In this document: positions 9,045 to 17,644 of the stretch, piece by piece | Position numbering within the stretch: the stretch's first letter is position 1 | Layout of the letters: every line of letters begins with the position of its first letter | Assembly (NCBI GenBank): GCA_963748005.1 | Contig: CAVVHH010000002.1 | Location: forward strand, 496,001-560,000 | Length of the DNA: 64,000 bases | From: CAILZL01 sp963748005 | GTDB taxonomy: Bacteria; Pseudomonadota; Gammaproteobacteria; Steroidobacterales; Steroidobacteraceae | Reading direction: 5' to 3' | The notes under the pieces: model-generated | What the model saw: the letters and a program-made list of their open reading frames with translations, nothing else | Database searches by the model: none | What the model was told of the DNA's origin: nothing | Made by a program: the position numbers and the translations under genes

Positions 9045-9425
9045 TGTTTATCCCCTTCTGACTCTATGATTGTGATGGGCGTATCAACAGTGGCGCAGAT
9101 TCCTCCGACAGTTGTGCTGTGCAGACAGGATGGTGCGCGTAACGCTCACAGCTTACTCCCCGCTCAGGGGGCCACGTCAAACGGATGTCAGAGCCTGCCA
9201 ACGCTCGCCGGATTCCGTCTGCGGCATCCTTATGGCTATACAGCTCGGTATTCGATGGCTAGTCGAAATTTCTCCAAGACCGTGATGCTCGATTGATACC
9301 GCCTGGCCGTCCTACACATCCAGACGACCGCCGGCGCATCCCCATAGTCCGCCGCCGCCGTCTATACTAGACAGCAATCTCACTCACGACGCCCCGTCCG
9401 GAACTGTGTTCAGGAGTCATCGATC
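9045..9425. other. Intergenic, divergent promoter region
   Basis: Separates two divergent genes for secreted proteins. A TATACT near 9363, about 60 bases before the next ATG, is a reasonable sigma-70 -10 element, but no good -35 lies at the proper distance. No gene seen. Confidence 0.35.
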
Positions 9426-9758
9426 ATGAAACTGCCCGTTGTACAAATTGCGGTACTGCTCGCCATCCCCGCACTGGCCAGCGCCGGCGAAATTTTCGGC
9501 AAGATCACCCTCAATGGTGCCCCGGTAGGCGAAGGCACCGAAGTCGTGGCGGCCTGCGGCGCGAAAACCTATCCTGCGGTCAAGACCGACAAGACCGGCA
9601 CCTACAACCTGGTGGTGGTGGAAACCGGCAAGTGCACGCTGACGGTGAAGAACAAGGCCGAATCGGCGACCTTGAGTGTTGCTTCTTACGACGACGCTGC
9701 TCAGGCGGACATCGCGCTTGAAAGCAAGGACGGCAAACTCACGGCGCGTCGCAAGTAA
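9426..9758 (+). CDS. Small secreted carboxypeptidase-regulatory-like protein
   Basis: 110 residues with a signal peptide (VAVLLAIPALASAG-type segment). The mature part is a single beta-sandwich resembling carboxypeptidase-regulatory/Cna-B modules: GEIFGKITLNGAPVGEGTEV, then AVKTDKTGTYNLVV and KCTLTVK. Two Cys (AACG and GKCT) may pair. Such modules usually bind partners or sugars rather than catalyse. It is followed after six bases by a membrane protein gene, so the two are probably translated from one mRNA. Confidence 0.75.
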   Translation: MKLPVVQIAVLLAIPALASAGEIFGKITLNGAPVGEGTEVVAACGAKTYPAVKTDKTGTYNLVVVETGKCTLTVKNKAESATLSVASYDDAAQADIALESKDGKLTARRK

Positions 9759-9764
9759 TCCATC

Positions 9765-10676
9765 GTGGCTGACGAACCGAAGAAAAAAGACTTCTGGGAC
9801 AAAGTCCAGATCGTGGTCCATCCACTCGGTGGGCTGCTGACGGCCTTCGCCGTGGCTTACGTCGGCATGACCGGCTCGCAGCTGCTGGAGCGACGCCAGT
9901 CACTGGACACCAACGCGCGGTTGTACTCGGAGCTGATGAGCCGCCGCGAGGAAGCCGAGTCCAGCCTGCGCAAGGACATGTTCGTCTCCATCATCTCCAC
10001 GTTTCTGAAGCCCGGCGCCAATGATCCCGCCGCCAAGGTGCTGAACCTGGAGCTGCTGGCCTACAACTTTCACGACTCGCTGAATCTGAAGCCGCTGTTC
10101 CTGGACATCCAGCGCCAGCTGCTCAAGTCCGGCGACCCGGATCGCGCCGAGTATCTGCAGCGCATCAACCGCGTGGCGCGCGAGATCACCGCCAAGCAGC
10201 TGTTCGCGCTGGAGGGTCACGGTAAAAGCTTCCGTCGCTCGGCGGATCTTGAGGAGCTGGCCACCGCGGGGGCAGCAGGCATTGCGCTCGATCCCGAAAC
10301 CGTCATCGTGGATAACGAACAATTCGAAGTGGGCATACGGGTACTGAAGGTGGATCCGGCGCAACAGCAGCTGACGGTGCGTATAAAGATTACCTCGGCC
10401 GACGGCAAGACGGAACTACCGGACTCACGCGCCAAATTCACCGTGGGTTACTTTGACTTTCCGGTAATCGACAACACCCGCCTGCCAAGTGGCGTACGCT
10501 GCGCAGTGACGCTGGAGAACTTTTCACCAGTGGCCGCCGACCTCACCACGGTATGTTTCCCCGGTGAATACGCCAGTCTCAAGGATCGGCCGTACTACGA
10601 CGAGGTCATCCAGAAATTGCGTAAGGCGGACGAAGAGGATCAGGAAAGAACGCAGGCAAAGACCGCGGCGAAATGA
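9765..10676 (+). CDS. Inner-membrane protein of unknown function
   Basis: 303 residues beginning at GTG 9765, six bases after the previous stop. After a charged start (ADEPKKKDFWDKV) comes one transmembrane segment (VVHPLGGLLTAFAVAYVGMTG). A helical region with Arg-rich EERRQSLDTNARLYSELMSRR-like character follows, and then a beta-rich C-terminal part with two Cys (RCAVTLENF and TVCFPGEY). It resembles anchored periplasmic sensor or scaffold proteins, but I recognise no named domain. Tight linkage to the secreted beta-sandwich protein suggests they work together. Confidence 0.75.
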   Translation: MADEPKKKDFWDKVQIVVHPLGGLLTAFAVAYVGMTGSQLLERRQSLDTNARLYSELMSRREEAESSLRKDMFVSIISTFLKPGANDPAAKVLNLELLAYNFHDSLNLKPLFLDIQRQLLKSGDPDRAEYLQRINRVAREITAKQLFALEGHGKSFRRSADLEELATAGAAGIALDPETVIVDNEQFEVGIRVLKVDPAQQQLTVRIKITSADGKTELPDSRAKFTVGYFDFPVIDNTRLPSGVRCAVTLENFSPVAADLTTVCFPGEYASLKDRPYYDEVIQKLRKADEEDQERTQAKTAAK

Positions 10677-10692
10677 TCGGCATTCTCCTGTT

Positions 10693-10711
10693 TCCGGCGC
10701 AGCGCGCCGGA
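10693..10711. terminator. Bidirectional terminator hairpin
   Basis: TCCGGCGC/GCGCCGGA stem of 8 bp with a 3-nt loop, preceded by CCTGTTT, between convergent genes. Confidence 0.55.
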
Positions 10712-10735
10712 TGCAGGTGACGACGTAGACCCAGA

Positions 10736-11266
10736 CTAGATTCTGCTCTTGAGCGTCGCCGCCAACGCCACCAGCGACAGGCCAGTACCCAACAAATTAA
10801 CACCGACCAATACACCGATTGCCCACATCCCGGACAGCGGCCACTGGCCCCAGATCAACAGTCCTAAAATCAGCGAGCCGACACCGCTGAGGAGCAACCA
10901 GGCCCATCCGGTCGCCGGGCGATAGCGGAACGACACGGCTATCTTCCAGATACCTTCGACCACGAAGTAGCCCACCAGCAACAAGGTAAGAAACGCCAGC
11001 CCAAATAACGGGTGACCAATTACCGCTACGCCTGCCAGCGCGGTAATGGTGCCCAGCGTGAAGCTCAGTGCTTTTTCCAGCGTGTCGTTCGTCTTGAACC
11101 CGCGCATGATGGGCACGACCCCCGCGGCGATGAGAATGCAGCCGATCACCATCACCACCGCACTACCCGCCACTGCTGGAGTGAGTATGGCGGCAACGCC
11201 GAGCAGCACCAGCAGCACGCCCAGCCAGCGCAGACGGCCGATTGTGGTTTGACTTATATCTCCCAT
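10736..11266 (-). CDS. HdeD-family membrane protein
   Basis: 176 residues from the ATG at 11266, which has AGAGGAG upstream. Six hydrophobic segments in HdeD/DUF308 order: LRWLGVLLVLLGVAAIL, AVVMVIGCILIAAGV, a central pair, WAWLLLSGVGSLILGLLIW and a last helix near VGVNLLGTGLSL. HdeD proteins sit in the inner membrane and are tied to acid resistance in enterobacteria; elsewhere the role is unclear. No acid-response partner is adjacent. Confidence 0.85.
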   Translation of the reverse strand: MGDISQTTIGRLRWLGVLLVLLGVAAILTPAVAGSAVVMVIGCILIAAGVVPIMRGFKTNDTLEKALSFTLGTITALAGVAVIGHPLFGLAFLTLLLVGYFVVEGIWKIAVSFRYRPATGWAWLLLSGVGSLILGLLIWGQWPLSGMWAIGVLVGVNLLGTGLSLVALAATLKSRI

Positions 11267-11372
11267 GATCACTCTCCTCTTTGGTGAGCAGAACTGCACC
11301 ACGGATTTCACGGTGAAGAGATAGGTACTTATACAAGGGAATGGTAAGCAGCGATCCGGGAGCTGATGTTCC

Positions 11373-11621
11373 CTATCTGTTTCGATATACGTACGCCGCG
11401 ATGCTCAAGCCAACGCCACAAACGTACAACAGCCAGGTTTCCGTCACGACATAGGGATATAGCATCAGCGCGATGCCGATCCACTTGGGAACGGCAACCG
11501 CCTTTTTCTTGCCATACCGGTAAACAGCATAGCCAATGATGCTGAACAGAATGCAGCCGAAAATGTACCAGGGACCCGGAAGCTGCAAACCGAGAGACTC
11601 GAGCGTCTGCACACTGTTCAT
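11373..11621 (-). CDS. Small two-helix membrane protein
   Basis: About 82 residues from MNSVQTLESLG. There are three short hydrophobic stretches (WYIFGCILFSIIGYAVY, KWIGIALMLYPYV, LLYVCGVGLSIAAYVY) with a KKKAV basic loop between. It lies 16 bases downstream of the DUF1361 gene and is probably co-transcribed. Function unknown. Confidence 0.6.
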   Translation of the reverse strand: MNSVQTLESLGLQLPGPWYIFGCILFSIIGYAVYRYGKKKAVAVPKWIGIALMLYPYVVTETWLLYVCGVGLSIAAYVYRNR

Positions 11622-11637
11622 GGCTGGTTGATGTTGC

Positions 11638-12363
11638 TCAACCACCGCTGGGTGGCGACCAGGGAACGGGCGCCGGCGCCAGCACGCGCAGAACACTGTA
11701 CTGACGCATCATGAAATGCAGCACCGCATAGCCGCTCAACAGCATCACTGCGAACAAGCCGCTCACGACATAGGTGTGAATGTGATCCAGAGGATTCAGC
11801 GCACAGTCGATCACGAATGCCAGCAGACCACGCGGGTTGGTAATGATGTCCCAGCTGTTCCAGCGGAGAACACGGCCCAGATAAACGCCATAACCGGACA
11901 GAATCAGGGTGCCTGCCGCAACCATCCACCCACATCGACAACCGAATCGCTCCTCCAGGATTTTATGAACATCGAGCAATGAGGCGTAGCCGAGCAGCAA
12001 ACCCGTGCAGGCCGCCGACGACAACATGACAAAGTCGTACCAGAACAACCTGGCAGATCCACCTTGCAGATGCACGAAGTCAGTGAGGAGGTACGGCGCA
12101 TTCGGCAGAAACAGCAGCCACATCGCGAACAGGCCCAGCTGTGCAATCACCGGTGCGCCTCGACGATGCGCCACACACAGCAGCCGCGATGCGAAAAACG
12201 GAATGCACGCCAGAAAAAGATTCCAGATCAGAAACAGGAAATATCCGGAACCGGTCCGCGCAACGCGCAAACCGATCACGACTATGCACCACGCCAACAA
12301 TGACCCAAACAGGAACAATCGCCCCGGCGGTTCCTGCATACTCCCTTGCTTCCGGACACTCAT
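11638..12363 (-). CDS. DUF1361 integral membrane protein
   Basis: About 241 residues starting at MSVRKQ (ATG 12363, with GGAG upstream); longer in-frame starts give an unlikely leader. Family marks are FLIWNLFLACIPFFASR, LLFLPNAPYLLTDFVHL, a GYASLLDVH helix and GVYLGRVLRWNSWDII, all typical of DUF1361. About seven transmembrane helices are predicted. No biochemical role is known for the family. The small membrane protein gene downstream probably shares its transcript. Confidence 0.85.
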   Translation of the reverse strand: MSVRKQGSMQEPPGRLFLFGSLLAWCIVVIGLRVARTGSGYFLFLIWNLFLACIPFFASRLLCVAHRRGAPVIAQLGLFAMWLLFLPNAPYLLTDFVHLQGGSARLFWYDFVMLSSAACTGLLLGYASLLDVHKILEERFGCRCGWMVAAGTLILSGYGVYLGRVLRWNSWDIITNPRGLLAFVIDCALNPLDHIHTYVVSGLFAVMLLSGYAVLHFMMRQYSVLRVLAPAPVPWSPPSGG

Positions 12364-12595
12364 TTCACTCCGCCTCGCCAAATTCATGTGAGGACATCTC
12401 CAAGCGATGGACGAGCCGGAAGTGTACCGTTCAGGATGGCGAAGAACTGTGAACTCGCTGGCTATAAGATGAGTATAGCCACAAACAACCGCTTGCGATT
12501 TGCGCTGCCAGCGCCGCCGCTCGGCGTTGAAACACATTAAACCGCGAGCGGCGTGCAACGATTCCCCTGCCGGACCTGGGTTCACACCGGATGGA

Positions 12596-12961
12596 TCAGC
12601 CTTGTACGGGGCTGAGCCCGCCGGGGTGGATATCGTTTGCCCGGTCGTGGATGGTTGAGTAACTGAGCTGCCCGTCCAGCCCCCAGCGGCCCTTCTTGAA
12701 GGTGACCACCGAACACTGGACAGCGAGACTCATCTCTTCACCCGCTGCGGTATAGCGGGCGGCCGATGCCATCACGTGGGCCTTGTCGACGGTGTGATGT
12801 ACCACCCGCGCATCGCGCCACGCGCCCACTGCCCATCCCCATGGGCCAAGACCGATCTTGGCCATGGTGTCGCGACAAAAGCCCCAGTCATTCGGGTGAT
12901 CCTGGCTGCCATTCGAGGTGGGAGTGGCGACGGTCAGGATCCAATGCAAATTCATTGCCAT
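12596..12961 (-). pseudogene. Probable NTF2/SnoaL-like protein, frameshifted near its start
   Basis: The C-terminal part (SAARYTAAGEEMSLAVQC, then VVTFKKGRWGLDGQLSYS) resembles the last strands of NTF2/SnoaL-like proteins. The best ribosome site (GAGGAG) instead precedes an ATG at 12980, whose frame (MTQSEAD...) stops early. Removing one base near 12963 would join MTQSEA to MAMNLHWILTV. The gene may thus be broken by a +1 change, or may use the weak ATG at 12961. Family assignment is tentative. Confidence 0.4.
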
Positions 12962-13155
12962 CGGCTTCGCTCTGGGTCATAGCTCGATCTCCTCTGCCAG
13001 TTATATTGAAGGATCGAATAGGCCAGTGGACTTACTGGCGTCATATGAAAACCAACTGCGTGTTGCTTCCTGGTATCTCGTTTCGATGGTGGCGTGATCA
13101 GGCTTGCCAGGACGAGCTCAGCAAAGCCCGCAGCCTTTCCAGTTTCAGCGACGTA

Positions 13156-13617
13156 CTATTTTGTGAACGTCGGAACATTCTTCAGATCGGTTGGGCCCGG
13201 CATCGATTTCAGGTAGGCATAGATATCCTGCACATCCTTGTCAGGCACCAGCTTGGACGTATAGGGCGGCATGACATTGAACGGCCAGTTCGTATAGGGC
13301 GGAGTCAGACCACGCGGGAGGCGGATGAAAGCCGCGATCGCCTGCCACGGTAGTGGATCCGGAGTGAGCTTCGGACCCGTATAGCTGCCACCCTGTCCGT
13401 TGTAGCCATGACACGCAAAGCAACCGTTGCTGATAAACAGCTCCTTGCCTCGCTGCGCATTGCCGATCGCAGCTGCAGTTTCAGCCGCAATGGCTGGCGT
13501 CGATACAGTAGCGCCAACCGACGCCATGATTGCGATGGCCATTGTAATCACCGGGCGCAAAGCTGCTCCCTGCGAGACAACAGCGTTCAACCGTGCACGG
13601 CAAACTGGATTTCTCAT
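13156..13617 (-). CDS. Periplasmic monohaem cytochrome c
   Basis: 153 residues with a signal peptide (VITMAIAIMASVGATVSTPAIA). A single haem site, CFACH at residues 66-70, is preceded by GKELFISNG, as in class I cytochromes c. NVMPPYTS about 45 residues later supplies the probable axial Met. The C-terminal helix VQDIYAYLKSMPG is also class I. It follows the Tat-exported ThDP enzyme by 10 bases on the same strand, so it is very likely that enzyme's electron acceptor or carrier. Confidence 0.87.
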   Translation of the reverse strand: MRNPVCRARLNAVVSQGAALRPVITMAIAIMASVGATVSTPAIAAETAAAIGNAQRGKELFISNGCFACHGYNGQGGSYTGPKLTPDPLPWQAIAAFIRLPRGLTPPYTNWPFNVMPPYTSKLVPDKDVQDIYAYLKSMPGPTDLKNVPTFTK

Positions 13618-13627
13618 GCTCGGCTCC

Positions 13628-15514
13628 TTAACGGGGTTGAGTCACCACATCAATGAGTGCGGGTAACCCTTTCTTCACCACTGCGACGGCTCGCTTCAGT
13701 GCCGGCCCGAGGTCTTTGGGATCGGTGATGGGTCCTTCCGCATAAACACCCATGCCCTGCGCGATCTTGGCGAAATCCAGATTGGGATCGGTGAGCCTGA
13801 CCCCGATGCCGCCCTCCGGCATGGGATGGCCGTGCAGGTTGGCAGCGCGTCGCAGGTACATTACTTCGGCGTGATAGGCGCGGTTGTTGTGCATCACATT
13901 GAGAATGGGAATCTTGTGGTGCGCCGCTGTCCATAACACGCCCGGGCAGTACATCAGGTCACCATCACACTGTATGTTGACGGTGAAGCGCCCGTGCTTC
14001 TTGTTCGCCAGCGCTGCGCCCAACGCGGCGGGCGCGTTGTAGCCAATACCACCGCCACCAGACTGGCCGTTGAAGTGGTAGCTTTTTTCCATGGGCCACA
14101 GGCGTGCCGGCCAATTTGCGAAGTGCAGACCTTCCGAAACGTAGGACCAGTCTTCATGTTTGACCGCCTCCCAGATTTCGGCGCACATACGCGCGGTGCT
14201 GACCGGACTGGCGTCCCATCCATAGCTTGCCGCGACCCGATCGTTTTCGAAAGCCTCGCGGGACAAGGACGCCAGCTTTGATCCCCGTGCCTGCGCTGCC
14301 ACCCGCTGGTTGCGGCCGATCAGCATTTTGACGGCCTCGATGAGTTTGGGCATCGAGGCTTCCGCATCTCCGCCCATCAACAGATCCACACCGCCATAGC
14401 GGCCAATTTCCTGGTAATTGCCGTTGGTGTACGCGTCATCCGCACCGATGCTGATGGTCTTCGCCTTGGTACGGTTGACGACGTTGGCCAGGTTGACTTC
14501 GAGACCGAGAATGACATCCGCCGCCTCGGCCAGTTGTCCACTATCCGCAGTGAACGATTGATTCAGTGGATGGCGCTTGGGGAAATTCATTCTGCCGCCA
14601 CGGTCCAGGACTGGCACCTGCAGCAGCTCGGCCAGCTCAACCAGTCGATCAATGCCCGCCTGGCCATTGGCATAACGATCGCAAACAATCACCGGGTTCT
14701 GCGCCTGCACCAGCAGTTTTGCTGTTTCAGTGATGGAACCGGAATCGGCTTCGGGTGGCTGCGGGATGGAAAGCTTCGGAATGCGCGGTCCCGGCCCTTT
14801 CAACGCCTGTTGCTGCATTTCGAAGTCCACCGTCAGCAGCACTGGCAAGGCGGGAGGTGTTACTGCGAAGCTATATGCACGAACGGCGTTATCGGCAAAA
14901 GCCTCAAGCGATGCCGGGCTATCGTGCCTGCGGATGAAATCGCGCACCGGTATCGAAGCATCCAGCGCCGAGTGGTTGGTGGGCGCTTCCCGGTTGCCAA
15001 ACAACATGTACACGGGCACACGATCACAATAGGCGTTGTAAACCGCCATCGACGCGTGCATCAGACCCACGGTGCTGTGGCCGCTGGTCATGGCCGGCTT
15101 GCCTTCGATCTTGTAGTAGCCATGGCACATGCCGACACCGATTTCTTCGTGCGTGCAGGTGATCCATTCGGGGGCCTTGTTGCCACCGTAAGGACCCGTC
15201 ATGGATTCATGCAGTGGCGCCAGCAGATCGGCGCAATTGGCGCACATGTATTCAATGTTCAGAGTCTTGATTACGTCGACCATGAAATCCGACGCGGTAC
15301 GTTCCAGCGTCCGGAATTCGGTAATCGCGGGCGGAGCGGTCTCAGATGGCGGCGTCGGCAGAAGGCCGGGACGGGTGGCTCCCGCGGCTTGCTGTGCACT
15401 GGCCCCCTTGGCAGGCAGTGCCAAGGCAGCCGCTCCGGCGCCGCCCGCTTTCAGGAAATCACGTCGTTTGACCGAGGGCTTGGCAGCTACTGGATCTTCA
15501 TCAGACTTGGACAT
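13628..15514 (-). CDS. Tat-exported thiamine-diphosphate-dependent enzyme
   Basis: 628 residues. RRDFLKAGGAGAAALAL (from residue 17) is a clear twin-arginine signal. The body has three-domain acetolactate synthase/pyruvate oxidase architecture. The N-terminal domain has the ThDP-activating Glu in THEEIGVGMCHGYY and GHSTVGLMHA. The central domain binds a nucleotide-like cofactor or is structural (AQNPVIVCDRYANG). The C-terminal domain carries the Mg-ThDP motif, starting at CDGDLMYCPG and ending in NVMHNN. ThDP enzymes are normally cytosolic. Export through Tat, with a cytochrome c gene directly behind it, suggests a periplasmic 2-oxoacid decarboxylase/oxidase passing electrons to haem. The substrate is unknown. 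Confidence 0.85.
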   Translation of the reverse strand: MSKSDEDPVAAKPSVKRRDFLKAGGAGAAALALPAKGASAQQAAGATRPGLLPTPPSETAPPAITEFRTLERTASDFMVDVIKTLNIEYMCANCADLLAPLHESMTGPYGGNKAPEWITCTHEEIGVGMCHGYYKIEGKPAMTSGHSTVGLMHASMAVYNAYCDRVPVYMLFGNREAPTNHSALDASIPVRDFIRRHDSPASLEAFADNAVRAYSFAVTPPALPVLLTVDFEMQQQALKGPGPRIPKLSIPQPPEADSGSITETAKLLVQAQNPVIVCDRYANGQAGIDRLVELAELLQVPVLDRGGRMNFPKRHPLNQSFTADSGQLAEAADVILGLEVNLANVVNRTKAKTISIGADDAYTNGNYQEIGRYGGVDLLMGGDAEASMPKLIEAVKMLIGRNQRVAAQARGSKLASLSREAFENDRVAASYGWDASPVSTARMCAEIWEAVKHEDWSYVSEGLHFANWPARLWPMEKSYHFNGQSGGGGIGYNAPAALGAALANKKHGRFTVNIQCDGDLMYCPGVLWTAAHHKIPILNVMHNNRAYHAEVMYLRRAANLHGHPMPEGGIGVRLTDPNLDFAKIAQGMGVYAEGPITDPKDLGPALKRAVAVVKKGLPALIDVVTQPR

Positions 15515-15782
15515 GACGATTTCAACCCCTCAATCACTATTGCTGGTTGAGCCCAAAAAAACCCGGGGCCGGGCGCTGCGATACAGTTTATGCCCCATCA
15601 AATTTGAGCGAGGCACATCGCCACTCTAGTAAGTAGTTATGCGCGACAAGTCTTATAAGCGTATCCGCAGTATCAGCCGAGGATAGACCCGGGAGCTGTC
15701 ATTTTACTGTCGCGCAACAGCGGCCGAGGCCGGCCGCATCAGGGAGGCAAAGCGTGAACAGACATCTCTCCGCGGAGCCGAA

Positions 15783-17432
15783 TCAGCCAGTTGCGCGTTT
15801 CGGCAGCGATGGCAACTGACGCGACACAAATTTGTACACTTCGAGCGATCCCGGAGCGAAGTTTTCTTCGCTGGTCTCCGTGTAGCCAGTGGCGCGCAGC
15901 AACTTGAGGATGCGATCGCCTGGATCGTAGACATTGTTGGCGCGCGTAATGAAATAGATGACACGGTAACGAGCGATGGCGCGGGCAATCGAACTCAAAT
16001 CCTGATTCAACAATGACGGCGCACACTTGCCGGAGGGATAGCGGGCATGAAGCCCGGGCGAGGGAAAATTGGCGGGCGCTCCCTGCACCGGTACTGCCAC
16101 ATGTAGCTCCTCAAAGGCATGCTCCAGTGGCAGCGCCAGTTCGTTGGCGGTCAATAACACGAGCTCGTCATTGTTGGCGGTGGTTCGTGTTGCACCCACC
16201 GGCGCCAACTCGCGAGCGATCCGGTCCCAGGGTTCATTCCCCCGATCGGCCAGGTGCCACAGATACAGGGCACCGCCATGCGCCACCAGCACGGCGCCTA
16301 TCGCCGCATAACGCAGCCACTTCCACTTCAGGAACAACACAGCAACGGCCATGACGATCACCACCGCGGGGGTAATGCCGATCATCGCGCGTGACAGGAA
16401 TATGGGCCGAACTGTCATGCTGAATACGTAATTGAGTGCAATGGGCACAACAATCAGGCACGCGAGCAGTATGCACTCACGGCGCGACCGGTTGCGCCAT
16501 ATGAGCAGCAGCCCGCCCAGCAGTACCAACGCCGCCCAGAGCACGGCAGCGTGGACGTTGAGGCCGATCAATCCGCTCAGTTCCTCCACCAGATGCCAAC
16601 TGTCGGGCGACGGAATCCAGAAGTCGTTGATAACGCCATCGGTCTGAGCGAACACAACGGGCAGGTACGGCAACCACAGCACGATCATCAGCACGCTGCA
16701 AATGATCAGCGGTTTGACCAGCGATCGGCTGCTGCGATCCACCAGCAACAGAATGCCAAACGCCGTGAGCATGGCAATGACCAGAAATATCGCGGTGTTG
16801 TTGGTCCACAACACAATGACCCCGCCAGTTAACAGACTCAACCAGCCGCACAACGTCCTGTTTGCCGGACGCTCGCCATCTTTACCACTGGCTGTTATCT
16901 GCTCCACATGGCTGGTGTTCTGATGAACGTTACGCGCAATGCGCAACGCGCCGAACGCCATCAGGGCGGCGCCAAAACACAGCAATGCATAGGGACGTGC
17001 TTCGCGCCCATAGTCGATTTGAAATGGCGTGAATGCAAACAACAGCCCCGCCAGCCAGCCGACGCGGCTGTCGATCTCCCGACCCGCCAGAATCACCACC
17101 GCCGTAGTCGCAACGCCAAACAGGGCGGACAGTGCGCGCAGCGCTTGCGAGCTGTCACCGAACTCGTTCATCCAGCCTTTCAAGGCCAGAAAATACAGTG
17201 GCGGATGGGGATCGCATTGCGGCACCAGAGTCCACAACCGCGCCAGCGTCTGCTGCGCATCCCACCAGGAATAGCCTTCATCGAGCCAAAACGGCTGGGC
17301 GCCAATATTCAGCAAGCGCACGCCCGCCGCCAGCGCCACAATGCCCAACCCCAATAACCAGCCCAACACCGCGGATCGCCGTGCGCTTGAACCGTCATCC
17401 TTCGTCTGCTGCTTGTTGTTCTCAGCGAGCAT
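15783..17432 (-). CDS. GT39/ArnT-like glycosyltransferase
   Basis: 549 residues with about ten transmembrane helices. The first periplasmic loop carries the GT39-type acidic motif PFWLDEGYSWW, followed by QCDPHPPLYFLALKGW. IDYGREARPYALLCFGAAL marks the second loop, also typical of this superfamily. These enzymes move a sugar from a polyprenyl-phosphate donor to protein, lipid A or a polymer on the periplasmic face. The soluble C-terminal domain is short. No cell-envelope biosynthesis operon surrounds it. Confidence 0.8.
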   Translation of the reverse strand: MLAENNKQQTKDDGSSARRSAVLGWLLGLGIVALAAGVRLLNIGAQPFWLDEGYSWWDAQQTLARLWTLVPQCDPHPPLYFLALKGWMNEFGDSSQALRALSALFGVATTAVVILAGREIDSRVGWLAGLLFAFTPFQIDYGREARPYALLCFGAALMAFGALRIARNVHQNTSHVEQITASGKDGERPANRTLCGWLSLLTGGVIVLWTNNTAIFLVIAMLTAFGILLLVDRSSRSLVKPLIICSVLMIVLWLPYLPVVFAQTDGVINDFWIPSPDSWHLVEELSGLIGLNVHAAVLWAALVLLGGLLLIWRNRSRRECILLACLIVVPIALNYVFSMTVRPIFLSRAMIGITPAVVIVMAVAVLFLKWKWLRYAAIGAVLVAHGGALYLWHLADRGNEPWDRIARELAPVGATRTTANNDELVLLTANELALPLEHAFEELHVAVPVQGAPANFPSPGLHARYPSGKCAPSLLNQDLSSIARAIARYRVIYFITRANNVYDPGDRILKLLRATGYTETSEENFAPGSLEVYKFVSRQLPSLPKRATG

Positions 17433-17644
17433 CGCATCACATTGTTGTTGGCGGCGTGGTCAGCCGTGCTGAATCAAACTGCTCAGGCCGCTGTAACTTC
17501 CCGAGCATCCCCCTCTGTGGGACTATTCTGCCACGTTGTGATCGTCGTGCCGTGAGCAATCTCTTGCCATATGCAATGCAAGATGAATGCTGGCTGAACA
17601 ACACGGATGGCACACTCGTTCATGTGCTGGTGGATACATGCGTC

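Noticed and set aside
14534..15550. A 338-codon forward frame inside the ThDP enzyme
   Set aside because: Opposite strand of a clear Tat-signal enzyme; composition is His/Arg/Gln rich with no known motif.
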